From the NCBI RefSeq assembly GCF_014643635.1, contig NZ_BMJV01000006.1:310001-374000 (forward strand): a stretch of 64,000 nt of DNA. Reading direction: 5' to 3'. A model generated the notes under the pieces. It did no database searches. It saw nothing but the letters and a program-made list of their open reading frames with translations, and was not told the origin of the DNA. Position 1 is the stretch's first letter, and every line of letters begins with the position of its first letter. Positions 9,515 through 18,622 of the stretch are shown one piece after another. Origin of the DNA: Salipiger pallidus (lineage in GTDB: Bacteria > Pseudomonadota > Alphaproteobacteria > Rhodobacterales > Rhodobacteraceae). Both the position numbers and the translations under genes were made by a program.

Positions 9515-10203
9515 TCCGCGTCCCTCGCCTTCGCGGCATCGACCCGGCCATCGGTCAGGCGAACGACCCGGTCGCAGCGCTGTGCAAGGGAGTTGGAGTG
9601 GGTGACCAGCACCAGTGTCGCGCCATGGCGATCGCGCAGGCCGAAGAGCATGTCCATGATCGCATCGCCGTTCTTGCCATCAAGGTTGCCCGTCGGCTCG
9701 TCCGCGAGCAGGATGTCCGGCCTCGGTGCTGAGGCTCGGGCCAGTGCCACGCGCTGCTGTTCACCGCCAGACATTTGCGCCGGGTAATGGTCCGACCGAT
9801 GCCCGAGGCCCACGGAGTCGAGTTCTGCCTGAGCGAGATCGAAGGCATCCTTGTGGCCGGCAAGCTCAAGCGGTGTCGCGACGTTTTCCAGCGCGGTCAT
9901 GGTGGGGATGAGGTTGAAGCTCTGGAACACCACCCCCATGTGATCCCTGCGGAAGCGGGCCAGAGCGTCCTCGTCCATGTCGGTCAAGTCCTGCCCAAGG
10001 ACGCCGACACGGCCGGAGGTGGCATGTTCCAGCCCGCCCATGACCATCAGCAGAGAGGATTTCCCGCTCCCGGACGGACCGATCAGCCCAATCGTCTCGC
10101 CCCGTGCAACGGTCAGCGAGATGCCATGGAGGATTTCGACCATTCCGGCATTGCCGCGCAGGCTGAGCGTGACATCTTCGAGCGTGACGGCGGGATCAGG
10201 CAT
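9511..10203 (-). CDS. ybbA: ABC transporter ATP-binding protein (YbbA/LolD type)
   Basis: A 230-residue ATPase with Walker A GPSGSGKSS, Q-loop region VVFQSFNLIPTMTALENV, signature MSGGEQQRVALARA and Walker B ILLADEPTGNLD, the pattern of the MacB/LolD group. The start at 10203 gives the usual N-terminus; an upstream ATG at 10263 would extend into divergent tesA. It is divergent from tesA with only 16 bases between start codons, the same arrangement as tesA-ybbA-ybbP in enterobacteria. Confidence 0.92.
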   Translation of the reverse strand: MPDPAVTLEDVTLSLRGNAGMVEILHGISLTVARGETIGLIGPSGSGKSSLLMVMGGLEHATSGRVGVLGQDLTDMDEDALARFRRDHMGVVFQSFNLIPTMTALENVATPLELAGHKDAFDLAQAELDSVGLGHRSDHYPAQMSGGEQQRVALARASAPRPDILLADEPTGNLDGKNGDAIMDMLFGLRDRHGATLVLVTHSNSLAQRCDRVVRLTDGRVDAAKARDAE

Positions 10204-10219
10204 AGGGGTGTCCGGAATT

Positions 10220-10906
10220 ATGATGTGTTTGCAGAAATATGGGGCCTTGGCCCTTGGCAACAAGGTCGCGATTGCGGCGCTTTTGATTTGTGCGGCAACC
10301 GGCGCCGCCCGGGCAGAGACCGTGACGGTCCTCGCGTTCGGTGATAGCCTGACCCAAGGGTACGGCCTGCCCGATGGCGATGGCTTCGTGCCGAGCCTTC
10401 AGGCATGGCTGGATGATCAGGGGCGCGAAGTGACGGTCATCAATGGTGGCGTGTCCGGTGACACCACCGCTGGCGGGCTGTCGCGGGTGGACTGGTCACT
10501 CGAGCCGCAGGTCGACGCGATGATCCTGACCTTGGGTGGAAACGACATGTTGCGCGGCCTGCCCCCCGAGATGACGCGCGAGAACCTCGATGGCATCCTT
10601 GAGATTGCTGAGGGCAAGGGCGTCGAGGTGTTGCTGGTCGGCCTGCAGGCTCCTGGGAACTACGGCCCTGATTACAAGGCCGAGTTTGACGCGATCTTCC
10701 CAGATCTGGCCAACGAGCATGAGACGCTTTATGCGCCCAGCTTCTTTGCTGGCATTCTGCCCGACGGTGGCACGCCTGAGCAGGCGGCAGGGATGATGCA
10801 GGCAGATGGCATTCACCCCAATGCCGAGGGGGTCGACCTCATCGTCGAGGCGCTGGGACCGTCGGTTCTCGAACTGGTCGATGCAGTGGACGCCGGTTCG
10901 GACTGA
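10220..10906 (+). CDS. tesA: SGNH-fold esterase/thioesterase I (TesA, arylesterase)
   Basis: A 228-residue periplasmic hydrolase. A signal peptide ends near ARA at residue 32. Block I GDSLTQGYGL holds the nucleophile Ser43, block III is GGND, and the catalytic Asp/His pair is in DGIHPNAEG. The family hydrolyses acyl-CoA, aryl esters and lysophospholipids. Two adjacent ATGs (10220, 10223) can start it. It is divergent from the ybbA-like ATPase. Confidence 0.92.
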   Translation: MMCLQKYGALALGNKVAIAALLICAATGAARAETVTVLAFGDSLTQGYGLPDGDGFVPSLQAWLDDQGREVTVINGGVSGDTTAGGLSRVDWSLEPQVDAMILTLGGNDMLRGLPPEMTRENLDGILEIAEGKGVEVLLVGLQAPGNYGPDYKAEFDAIFPDLANEHETLYAPSFFAGILPDGGTPEQAAGMMQADGIHPNAEGVDLIVEALGPSVLELVDAVDAGSD

Positions 10907-11056
10907 CCGGCGTTGCGTTACTGCCGTCGTCGGTGCCGGCTGTCCTGGCAGGCTGCTTCGGACGATTGGCTGTTCTTGCTACGACTACGCTCCGGGAGGG
11001 GGGCGTAGGGCTTATCTTGATTGTATCTGGCCAGATTGTTGCGCTGTTTCAGTCCT

Positions 11057-11260
11057 TCAGCGCGCGGTGTTGACCGGGGCCATCGCCAGCATGGGGGCCG
11101 AGCGCATGCTGTTGCCCAGCACAGGAATCAGCCCGAAGCTGAGCGCGGTGGCGAAATAGATGCCGACTGCAGACAGAAAGGACACGTCAAGGGCAAGCCA
11201 AAGCAAGGCTGCGCCAAAGAAGCCGAGAACACTACCGATGAAAAGTCCGATGATTGCCAT
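11057..11260 (-). CDS. small two-helix membrane protein, unknown
   Basis: A 67-residue protein made almost wholly of two hydrophobic segments (about residues 2-20 and 25-48) with a short polar tail. The start at 11260 is preferred to 11281 because GGGAG lies just upstream. No known family is recognised. It stands alone between tesA and the L,D-transpeptidase gene. Confidence 0.5.
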   Translation of the reverse strand: MAIIGLFIGSVLGFFGAALLWLALDVSFLSAVGIYFATALSFGLIPVLGNSMRSAPMLAMAPVNTAR

Positions 11261-11457
11261 GTGGGTCTCCCGCGCTTTCATGCACCATGACGGTGATGTC
11301 CTAAGCCTTCATTAATTTCGGGAGATTCGGGCGTGAATAAGGCAGGGTCACGATGGTCTGGGCAAAGTTCGCGGGACATTGGCTTGGGCCGCAGAACGAC
11401 TAAGGCCCCGGCGCATGGCCGGGCCAGGGCCTTTAAGCATGGCCGTCTGCTGGAAAC

Positions 11458-12018
11458 TTAAAGTACGGTAACGGGCGTCCCGATCGGCACCCTCTCGTAA
11501 AGATCGGTAACATGCTCATTGAGCATGCGGATGCACCCGTTCGACACGGAGCGACCGATGGATTGAGGTTCGGTGGTTCCGTGGATGCGATAGAACGTGT
11601 CGCGCCCGTTTTGGAAAAGGTACAACGCACGAGCGCCCAAGGGATTTTCAGGACCGCCGGGCTGGACATAGTCGTTGTCCTTGAAACGCCGGTATGCACC
11701 GGGATCGCGTTCGATCATCTCGTTTGTCGGACGCCAGGTCGGCCATTCCTTCTTGACCTCGATGACTGCATCGCCGGTGAACTCGAGGCCCGCGCGCCCC
11801 ACCCCAACGCCGTAACGGATCGCCTGACCGGGCTGGTCCACGAAATACAGGAAATGTGCCCGGGGCAGAATGAGGATTTGGCCCGGGGCGAGGTCATTCT
11901 TGACCCGCACGGGCTGCGGGCGATAGCGGGGGGCAACCTCGAATGCGAGGGCGGGGGAGGCCACGGCAATGCCCGCTCCGGCTGAGGCGGTGGCCATAAA
12001 TCTGCGTCTCGTGATCAT
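11458..12018 (-). CDS. L,D-transpeptidase (YkuD domain), exported
   Basis: A 186-residue protein with a twin-arginine-like N-terminus (ITRRRFMAT) and hydrophobic core ending at SPALAF. The YkuD catalytic region contains His146 (IHGT) and Cys162 in SVSNGCIRM. Such enzymes make 3-3 peptidoglycan cross-links or attach proteins to the wall in the periplasm. The ATG at 12018 is chosen because the Tat-like signal begins there; the open frame upstream looks non-coding. Confidence 0.9.
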   Translation of the reverse strand: MITRRRFMATASAGAGIAVASPALAFEVAPRYRPQPVRVKNDLAPGQILILPRAHFLYFVDQPGQAIRYGVGVGRAGLEFTGDAVIEVKKEWPTWRPTNEMIERDPGAYRRFKDNDYVQPGGPENPLGARALYLFQNGRDTFYRIHGTTEPQSIGRSVSNGCIRMLNEHVTDLYERVPIGTPVTVL

Positions 12019-12565
12019 AGGTGTACTCAAATATCCTGGTGCAAGCCTGTTCATTGTCTTCAGCCACAACGCGAAAGCAATGCGAAGTTTCCCAGAAAAA
12101 CTCTCACGTTGACGTGGGGATGGTGCTTTTTTACAAGAAAGTCTCTTAAAAAGCGGGTCAGATGGCCTTGCCAGGCCTGCCGTCGCCCTGCCGCATCCAG
12201 CGTCCCGAGGGCTGGAAACCGAGGTCCGATTCACTGCATCCATGGTGCGTGGCCAAACGATGAGGGGCTCTGCGCCTTCGTGCTCGCCGCGCGGGACGCA
12301 CTGGTCGGTTTGCAGCCCGCCGCGAATGATCTTCTGCACTGGCCGGGCGATGCGGCGAGGTGAAGCATGGCCACCAGGCACCGCCGGGGGCATCTGCGGC
12401 CGGACGATTAAATACCTCAGGCGCAGCAAGACATGAGCGGGAGCCAGGCCTAAAGCCCTGCTTCGTCTGAACCGGCTGTCCCGCAGAGGCGGCATCCCCC
12501 GAAGCTACCCGCGTTGGAGGGCAGGACGGGATTGGGCCCCCACCTGCGACGTCCCAAGCGACGGC
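12019..12565. other. 547-base intergenic region without a recognisable gene
   Basis: Between two genes on the minus strand. Open frames here give no protein-like sequence in either direction. An A/T-richer stretch around 12095-12160 (with TTTTTTACAAG and CTTAAAAAG) may hold promoter elements of the transpeptidase gene. No tRNA-like cloverleaf or strong repeat was found. Confidence 0.5.
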
Positions 12566-13207
12566 TCACTCCCGCGGGGCTCCGGCATTGCGACCGGCAA
12601 GCATGACGCTGATCGTGTAGGCGGTCTGAGGGTTGAGGCCAGCCATGATCGCCGCAGCCGCGTCCGGGCGCATCTGGCCCAGGAAACCAGCGGCGAACTC
12701 GGGGTCCATCTCCTCGAACAGCGCGGCGGCCTGCTTGGGTTTCATCGAGGCATAGACCTCGGTAAGCCGGTCCACGTCCTCCTGTGCGGCGGTCTTGGCG
12801 ATTGTAAGCGTCGCACGCAGCTTCTTCTCGGCCTCCTCCATAGCCACCAGCCTACGCTCGATCTCTTGCTCGGCGACGGCAAGGGCCTGCATTCGAGAGG
12901 CAATGGCTGCCTCGCGTTCTTTGATACGGTCCTCGCGATCCTTCAGGGCCTTCAGAAGGGGGCTTATTTCTCCATCTTTCGGCGGTGCTGTCGAGCCGTC
13001 TTCCTGGGGCTGATCAGAGGTTTGCCCGGCCTCCGCGGGCGGGGAGGTTTCAAGCGCAACGGCACTCGAGGCATGGATCCCGACCCGTGCCACCGCCGAT
13101 GCCACAAGCAGGCCGCCAATGACGGCAAGCACGCCCTTCCCACGCTTCTTCGGTTTGCGGGCGGGGCGTTGTACCTGCACCGGCGTGTTTGCCTCAGCCT
13201 TTTTCAT
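12566..13207 (-). CDS. motE: MotE-family flagellar protein
   Basis: A 213-residue protein with one membrane segment near residues 25-42, a Pro/Glu-rich linker, a long charged coiled coil (about 85-140) and a C-terminal MgtE-N-like helical domain with MKPKQAAALFEEMDP. This is the layout of MotE, the chaperone of the periplasmic motility protein MotC in alphaproteobacteria. It ends a three-gene minus-strand run with fliL and overlaps the previous gene by four bases. Confidence 0.75.
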   Translation of the reverse strand: MKKAEANTPVQVQRPARKPKKRGKGVLAVIGGLLVASAVARVGIHASSAVALETSPPAEAGQTSDQPQEDGSTAPPKDGEISPLLKALKDREDRIKEREAAIASRMQALAVAEQEIERRLVAMEEAEKKLRATLTIAKTAAQEDVDRLTEVYASMKPKQAAALFEEMDPEFAAGFLGQMRPDAAAAIMAGLNPQTAYTISVMLAGRNAGAPRE

Positions 13208-13569
13208 CGAGATGCCTCCCGTCCCGGACGGCGGAAGAACATTGGCTCCGCGTCCTCGTGTTCTGTGGCAGCCGGTCTCCCGCTCTCCGGCAGATCGTGC
13301 ATTGAGGCCAGCATCAGCTCGAGCCGCTTGGCGACCCCCTCGGCACGGGTTGTCAGCGCCTCGAGCGACTTCGAGGATTCGCCTGCGGTGGCCTGCGCCG
13401 CCCCAAGTGTCCTGGTCAGGTCATCGACCTGTGCAGAGAGCACGGCGACCGCGCCTCCGACGCCCTTCTCCAAGTCGGTGAACCTCGAAAGTCGGCGAGA
13501 CAGGATGAAGCAGTAGAAGCCTGCGCCAAGCGCGCCGGCAGCGAGTAGAATGTCTGCGATGACCTCCAT
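13204..13569 (-). CDS. flagellar-cluster membrane/coiled-coil protein (DUF6468-like)
   Basis: A 121-residue protein with an N-terminal membrane helix (residues 4-23), then a coiled-coil-like region rich in Leu, Ala and Glu, and a polar tail. It lies between fliL and the motE-like gene with tight spacing. Its size and place match an uncharacterised protein regularly found there in Rhodobacterales, which I believe is DUF6468. The function is unknown; a structural link to the motor is inference from position. Confidence 0.6.
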   Translation of the reverse strand: MEVIADILLAAGALGAGFYCFILSRRLSRFTDLEKGVGGAVAVLSAQVDDLTRTLGAAQATAGESSKSLEALTTRAEGVAKRLELMLASMHDLPESGRPAATEHEDAEPMFFRRPGREASR

Positions 13570-13582
13570 AAGGGCCCCCTCG

Positions 13583-14131
13583 TCAGTTCAGTACGAATTC
13601 GATGATCAGCAGGTCCCGCACGCGGTCTTCGCCCGCCACGAGTTGGAGGCGTCTGAGGATTTGCGACCGGATGCTAATCAATGCCCCGGGTGCCTCTATG
13701 TCGGCGGGTCGCAGCGCCCGAAGATAGCTGTTGAGCACATCCATGATACGGGGCTGCAGGTCGGCCACAGTCTGAAGATGCTGGGGACGCACTTCTATGC
13801 TGGCCTGGAACCGCAGGTGATGCAGGTCCGCGATGGTTCCCATTGAGATGACCAGCGGCGGCAGCTCGACGAAGGCCACGGCGGTGTCCGGAACTGTGAA
13901 CGGCTCTGAATGATCCGCGCCTTCCTCTGCATGGGAATCAGCGCCCTGGCCGTCGCCCGCTTCCTGGGCCGCCCCGCCGCCGCCGAAAGGCAGCATCCCG
14001 GTGAACGCGGCAAAGAAACCGCCTCCTCCCCCAATAAGCGCGAGCACAAGGCCGATGATGAGCGGCAGTTTCGAAGATTTCTTCGGCCCGGCCCCGTCAC
14101 TGTCCGGCGCGTCTGTCGTGGCATCCGTCAT
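13583..14131 (-). CDS. fliL: flagellar basal body-associated protein FliL
   Basis: A 182-residue protein with a short cytoplasmic Lys-containing start, one membrane helix (about 23-45), an acidic Gly/Ala linker and the FliL periplasmic domain ending in RDLLIIEFVLN. FliL sits around the stator and supports torque generation. It is the first of three minus-strand genes and is divergent from fliF with a 117-base promoter interval. Confidence 0.88.
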   Translation of the reverse strand: MTDATTDAPDSDGAGPKKSSKLPLIIGLVLALIGGGGGFFAAFTGMLPFGGGGAAQEAGDGQGADSHAEEGADHSEPFTVPDTAVAFVELPPLVISMGTIADLHHLRFQASIEVRPQHLQTVADLQPRIMDVLNSYLRALRPADIEAPGALISIRSQILRRLQLVAGEDRVRDLLIIEFVLN

Positions 14132-14248
14132 GGGCGCACCCCTTCTTCAATCCGGGATCGTTATAGCCGTACAGGGACTAACCGATTGTTAAGCCTGATG
14201 GTCCAAAGATGCAGCTACCGAGCAGAACGGTCGGAACGGAGGTTGGTC

Positions 14249-15868
14249 TTGTCACAACTCATGCAAATTTGGGATGGTCTTGGCGCCAGGCGGCGCATCG
14301 TCGTACTTGGCGCAACCGCTGCCATGGTCCTCGCCGTCCTGGCCATGGCCCGCATGACGGGTGCGCCGACAATGTCGCTTCTCTATGCAGGGCTGGAGAA
14401 CGGCGCCGCCGGCGAGGTGGTCGAGGCGCTCGAGCAGCGCGGCGTCCCTTACGAGGTCCGGGCGGGCGCGATCTTCGTGCCCGAAACGCAGCGGGATGCC
14501 TTGCGCATGACGCTGGCCAGCGAGGGGCTGCCCGCCAACTCCAATCAGGGGTACGAGCTTCTGGACGGGTTGTCCGGATTCGGCACCACGTCTCAGATGT
14601 TCGATGCCGCCTATTGGCGGGCCAAGGAAGGCGAACTGTCTCGTACCATCGTGGCGAATCCCATGATCACCTCTGCGCGGGTGCACATCGCAAATTCCAC
14701 CGCCAACCCGTTCCAGCGCGATGTGACCCCCTCCGCTTCGATTTCCGTGACCACCGCGGGCGAGGTGATATCCGCGACCCAGGCGCGTGCCCTGAAATAC
14801 CTCATCGCCTCCGCGGTGCCCGGCCTCGTGCCCGAGAACGTGGCGGTCATCGACGGCCAGGGAGGGTTGATCGGGGCTGAGGATGAGACCGGCAGGGGGC
14901 CGACCGCCGATGACAAGGCCGCCATGCTGCGCGACAGGGTCCAGCGGCTCGTCGAGGCACGGGTCGGCCTGGGAAACGCGGTCGTCGAGGTCAGCGTGGA
15001 CACGGTCACCGAAAGCGAAACCATTCGTCAGCGCGAGATAGATCCCGAGGGGCGGGTCATCATCTCGACTGATTCCGAGGAGCAGACCAGTCAGTCGCAG
15101 GACAGCGGCGATGGTGACGTCACGGTAGCGTCGAATCTGCCGGATGGAGAGGCGGGCGGTGATGAAAGCTCCTCGAGCCAGAGTGCCGAAACCCGTGAGC
15201 GGGTAAATTACGAGGTTTCAGAAACGATGCGCGAGGTGACCCGCGTTCCCGGGGCGATCAAACGGTTGACGGTCGCGGTGCTGGTCAACGGCACCTACGT
15301 GGCGGGTGACGACGGGACTCAGGACTTCGTACCGCTTCCCGAGGAGCAGCTGACCGATCTGCGTGATCTCGTGGCCTCCGCCGTGGGGTTCGAGGATGAG
15401 CGTGGCGATGAGATCACCATCCGCTCGATGCCTTTCGAACGTCCCGAGGGTCTGGGGACTGGTCCGATCGAACAGGATTGGTTTGCCACGCGCCTTGATC
15501 CGATGCTGCTGATCCAGATGGCTGTTCTCGCGCTCGTGGCGCTGGTGCTCGGCCTCTTCGTGGTGCGTCCGATCCTGACCTCCCCGGGCCGGGAGGCGCT
15601 TGCTGCCGGGGAGGGGGCGCTTGCCCTGCCGCCCGGAGACCGACCGGCAGGCGCCCTTGATGGAGAGATCGACATGGGAGGAGATGACTTCACCCCCCTT
15701 GGCGAACTCGGCGGTGGTGAAGGGTTCGGAGGCATGGGAATGGTCGATTTCGATGCTCCCGTAGAAGAGGATCCGGTCGACCGGCTTCGGGCCCTGATCG
15801 AAGAGCGCAAGGCAGAGACCGTGGAGATCCTGCGTGACTGGCTCGACGAGAAGGAGGAGGCACGATGA
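14249..15868 (+). CDS. fliF: flagellar MS-ring protein FliF
   Basis: A 539-residue membrane protein. The first membrane helix is near residues 17-37 and the second near 418-440. The YscJ/FliF ring-building domain includes LYAGLENGAAGEVVEAL and NQGYELLD. The acidic C-terminal tail ending in RDWLDEKEEAR is the expected FliG-binding end. The TTG at 14249 is chosen because GGAGG lies six bases upstream; the ATG at 14261 is too far from it. First gene of fliF-fliH-fliN-fliP, with a four-base overlap to the next. Confidence 0.92.
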   Translation: MSQLMQIWDGLGARRRIVVLGATAAMVLAVLAMARMTGAPTMSLLYAGLENGAAGEVVEALEQRGVPYEVRAGAIFVPETQRDALRMTLASEGLPANSNQGYELLDGLSGFGTTSQMFDAAYWRAKEGELSRTIVANPMITSARVHIANSTANPFQRDVTPSASISVTTAGEVISATQARALKYLIASAVPGLVPENVAVIDGQGGLIGAEDETGRGPTADDKAAMLRDRVQRLVEARVGLGNAVVEVSVDTVTESETIRQREIDPEGRVIISTDSEEQTSQSQDSGDGDVTVASNLPDGEAGGDESSSSQSAETRERVNYEVSETMREVTRVPGAIKRLTVAVLVNGTYVAGDDGTQDFVPLPEEQLTDLRDLVASAVGFEDERGDEITIRSMPFERPEGLGTGPIEQDWFATRLDPMLLIQMAVLALVALVLGLFVVRPILTSPGREALAAGEGALALPPGDRPAGALDGEIDMGGDDFTPLGELGGGEGFGGMGMVDFDAPVEEDPVDRLRALIEERKAETVEILRDWLDEKEEAR

Positions 15869-16473
15869 CGGGGCTAGCCGATTTTCTCGAGGACTTCGGC
15901 GTGGTGCACCACGCGACAAGTGCCCCGGCCACGGTGTTGCATGACGATACGGAGCTGGAGACAGCGAAACTCGAGGCGTTCGATGGTGGTTACCGCGCCG
16001 GCTGGGAGGACGCGATCAAGGCTCAGAAGGACGACCATGCAAGGATTTCCAGCGATTTCGCGCAAAATCTTCAGGATCTTTCTTTCACGTACCACGAGTC
16101 CTACGGCCAGGTGATGAACGGAGTCTCCCCGTTGCTCGAGGACGTCGTGGGCAAGCTGCTGCCGGGCATGGTGCGCGAAACGCTGGGTTTGCATGTGGCC
16201 GAACAGCTTCAGGCCATGGCCCGCGAGATCGGAGCGCTCGACGTGCTCATTGCCGTGGCACCGGGCTACGCGGACGCGGTGAGGCCACTCCTCGAGACGG
16301 ACTTCGGCTTCCCTGTGCAGCTCGTCGAGGATGAGACGCTCGCCGAGGGGCAGGCGGACATAAGGTTCGCCGAAACGGAAAGACAGATCGACCTCAGCGG
16401 ACTCGTGAGCGACGTCGCGCAGGCGGTTCAGGGTTTTGTGCATGACAACCGGAGAAAGACCGCAAATGGATGA
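15865..16473 (+). CDS. fliH: FliH-like flagellar export/assembly protein
   Basis: A 202-residue protein starting MTGLADFLEDF, with an acidic N-terminal stretch, a central helix (YRAGWEDAIKAQKDD) and a C-terminal domain resembling FliH/YscL. FliH regulates the export ATPase FliI. Similarity is judged by layout and position between fliF and fliN. Its ATG overlaps the fliF stop. Confidence 0.65.
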   Translation: MTGLADFLEDFGVVHHATSAPATVLHDDTELETAKLEAFDGGYRAGWEDAIKAQKDDHARISSDFAQNLQDLSFTYHESYGQVMNGVSPLLEDVVGKLLPGMVRETLGLHVAEQLQAMAREIGALDVLIAVAPGYADAVRPLLETDFGFPVQLVEDETLAEGQADIRFAETERQIDLSGLVSDVAQAVQGFVHDNRRKTANG

Positions 16474-16753
16474 CCAGACTGACACCGCGCGTCCCGAAGC
16501 ATCGACGCCATTCACGTCGGTGCCGATTGAGATCACCGTTTCGGTGGGGCGCGCCCGCCCGCTCGTGCGTGATCTGCTGAAGCTTGGAGAAGGATCGGTG
16601 CTGACGTTGGACAAGCGGCTTGAAGATCCGGTCGAATTGTATGTCGGGGATCGCCTCATCGGGATTGGCGCGCTCGAAGTCGTCGACGGGGCCGAGAACG
16701 GGCAGCTTGCGGTTCGCCTGACCGAGGTCGTGGACCTCAAGAAACCGAGTTGA
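16466..16753 (+). CDS. fliN: flagellar motor switch protein FliN
   Basis: A 95-residue protein, almost only the SpoA/FliN domain: VPIEITVSVGRARPLVRDLLKLGEGSVLTLD and the VELYVGDRLIGIGALEVV half, ending in VRLTEVVDL. It builds the cytoplasmic C-ring. The ATG at 16466 overlaps the fliH stop; GAGAAAGA is upstream. In-frame codons at 16436 and 16442 are alternatives. Confidence 0.9.
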   Translation: MDDQTDTARPEASTPFTSVPIEITVSVGRARPLVRDLLKLGEGSVLTLDKRLEDPVELYVGDRLIGIGALEVVDGAENGQLAVRLTEVVDLKKPS

Positions 16754-16755
16754 TC

Positions 16756-17490
16756 ATGCGCCTGTCCGCAGCCCTGCTGGCCCCCGTGATCCTCGGCATA
16801 TTGGCCGGCCCGGCCGTCGCACAGGGGATCACGCTTGATCTTGGAAATGACGGTGGGGCGGTCACGATGGCCAGCGTGCAGCTGATCGCGCTGATCACCC
16901 TGCTCAGCCTCGCGCCGGGCATCGCCATCATGGTGACCTGCTTTCCCTTCCTGGTCACGGTGCTGGGAATCCTGCGGCAGGCCATAGGTCTGCAACAATC
17001 TCCACCAAACATGCTGATCGTCAGCCTGGCTCTGTTCCTGACCTATTTTGTGATGGAGCCCACGTTCACCGCGGCCTGGGACAATGGAGTGCGCCCCCTC
17101 GTGGAAGAGCAGATCGAAGTGGAAGACGCATTCAACCGGACGCTCGAGCCGTTTCGCGGCTTCATGGCCGGTCGCACGGATCCGAACACATTCGCGAACA
17201 TGGCGGATTTGCGACCCGACGCTCGGGGGCTCGAGCTGGCACCGGAGGCGCCGCTTTCTGTCCTGATCCCGAGCTTCATGTTGTCGGAGATCGCCCGCGC
17301 CTTCCAGGTCGGCTTCCTGATCTTCCTGCCGTTCCTCATCATCGACCTGGTGGTGGCGGCAGTGCTCATGTCCATGGGCATGATGATGGTCCCGCCTGCC
17401 ATCGTATCACTGCCATTCAAGCTGGCTTTCTTCGTAATCGCCGACGGCTGGTCATTGCTCGCCGGATCCTTGGTGCGCAGCTATTTCTAG
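16756..17490 (+). CDS. fliP: flagellar export apparatus protein FliP
   Basis: A 244-residue membrane protein of the flagellar export gate. It has a signal-like N-terminus (ending VAQG), family segments TSFP-like MVTCFPFLVTVLGILRQAIG, QSPPNMLIVSLALFLT, a central loop, and the C-terminal LIIDLVVAAVLMSMGMMM motif. It begins three bases after the fliN stop and closes this plus-strand flagellar run. A 5-base gap separates it from convergent trhO. Confidence 0.95.
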   Translation: MRLSAALLAPVILGILAGPAVAQGITLDLGNDGGAVTMASVQLIALITLLSLAPGIAIMVTCFPFLVTVLGILRQAIGLQQSPPNMLIVSLALFLTYFVMEPTFTAAWDNGVRPLVEEQIEVEDAFNRTLEPFRGFMAGRTDPNTFANMADLRPDARGLELAPEAPLSVLIPSFMLSEIARAFQVGFLIFLPFLIIDLVVAAVLMSMGMMMVPPAIVSLPFKLAFFVIADGWSLLAGSLVRSYF

Positions 17491-17495
17491 GCGCG

Positions 17496-18419
17496 TCACT
17501 CGTCGTCGTTGGGCACATCCGCATGCAGGTGGCGTTCACCGCGGGCACGGGCAAGAGCGATCTGCTTCTCGCGTTCGCGGAATCGATCCTTGTCTGCATC
17601 GGAGGTCTCGGCGATGCACAGGTGGCAGGAGACACCATGTTCGTATTCGGGACGCTCGCGATCCTCGGGAAGGATCGGCCGACGGCAGGCATGGCAGAGC
17701 AGGTGCGGACCTTCGCGCAGCCCATGGCCCACGGACACCCGCCCGTCGAAGACGAAACACTCGCCGTCCCAGGCGCTGTCTTCCTGCGGGACGTCCTCGA
17801 GGTATTTCAAAATCCCGCCCTTGAGGTGGAATACGTCCTCAACGCCTTGTCCGAGCAGCCAGTTGGTCGATTTTTCGCAGCGGATCCCGCCGGTGCAGAA
17901 CATCGCGATACGCTTGTTGTGGAAGCGGTCCTTGTTGGCCTCCCACCATGCGGGGAAATCGCGGAAGCTCGCGGTCTGGGGATCGACGGCACCCTCGAAC
18001 GTGCCGATGGCCACCTCATAGTCGTTGCGGGTGTCGATCAGAGCCACATCCGGAGAGCGGATCAGTTCATTCCAGTCGGCGGGATCAACATAGTGGCCGA
18101 CCCGGGCGCGCGGATCTACATCGGGCTGGCCCATCGTGACGATCTCGCGCTTCAGCCGGACCTTCATCCGGGCAAAGGGCCGCTCGGCCGCTTCAGACAG
18201 CTTCCATTCAAGATCGGCACAGCCGGGCAGGGCGCGGATGTGCTCCAGGATCGCCGCGATGCCGTCCGCGGATCCGGCAACGGTACCGTTGATTCCTTCG
18301 TGGGCAATCAGCAGCGTGCCAGTGATCGCGTTGTCTCGGGCACAGTCCAGCAGCGGCTGGCGTAGCGCGTCCGGCGCATCGAAGCGGGTGAAGTGATAAA
18401 GGGCGCAAACCGTATACAT
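17496..18419 (-). CDS. trhO: tRNA uridine(34) hydroxylase TrhO (rhodanese family)
   Basis: A 307-residue protein. The N-terminal ferredoxin-like domain is followed by a rhodanese domain with catalytic Cys175 in CTGGIRCEKS, and a Cys-rich tail (CHACRRPI, CHLC) that may bind zinc. The family makes 5-hydroxyuridine at tRNA position 34 using prephenate-linked chemistry. The start at 18419 (MYTVCALYHF) is the family start; a frame open farther upstream is not used. Confidence 0.93.
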   Translation of the reverse strand: MYTVCALYHFTRFDAPDALRQPLLDCARDNAITGTLLIAHEGINGTVAGSADGIAAILEHIRALPGCADLEWKLSEAAERPFARMKVRLKREIVTMGQPDVDPRARVGHYVDPADWNELIRSPDVALIDTRNDYEVAIGTFEGAVDPQTASFRDFPAWWEANKDRFHNKRIAMFCTGGIRCEKSTNWLLGQGVEDVFHLKGGILKYLEDVPQEDSAWDGECFVFDGRVSVGHGLREGPHLLCHACRRPILPEDRERPEYEHGVSCHLCIAETSDADKDRFREREKQIALARARGERHLHADVPNDDE

Positions 18420-18520
18420 GAAAGGCGGGATACGGCGGAAGGCATTGACTGCGCAAGAGGGCCAAGGGGAAACGCCGAAATTGCCGCACCGCGCGATGCA
18501 AGAGCCGGTGCTCAGCCAGG

Positions 18521-18535
18521 TGAAAACGTTTTTCA
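18521..18535. promoter_or_regulatory. near-palindrome TGAAAACGTTTTTCA upstream of the symporter gene
   Basis: A dyad centred on CG with AAAACGTTTT at the core, a form shared by many LacI-family operators. It lies about 90 bases before the symporter start. No LacI-type gene is in the window. Confidence 0.25.
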
Positions 18536-18622
18536 ACTTTTCAGTGAGCGCATCTGACCTAAACTCCCGAGGAAATCACAAGGTCCGGCACAGTTGTCCG
18601 CGACCGGGTTCAGGGGGTGAAC

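Noticed and set aside
5732-9787. A 1351-codon open frame on the plus strand
   Set aside because: It lies opposite the inositol-monophosphatase, ABC permease and ATPase genes. Its sequence is rich in Arg, Gly and Ala with no domain, as expected for antisense frames in high-GC DNA.
11400-11440. Terminator downstream of the L,D-transpeptidase gene
   Set aside because: A GGCCC-rich inverted repeat is visible, but there is no T run in the expected direction, so the evidence is weak.
12019-12495. Long N-terminal extension of the L,D-transpeptidase
   Set aside because: The upstream frame is not protein-like, and the Tat-like signal starts at 12018.
14132-14248. CtrA site in the fliL/fliF promoter region
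   Set aside because: Only a single TTAA half-site was found; the second half at the right distance is missing.
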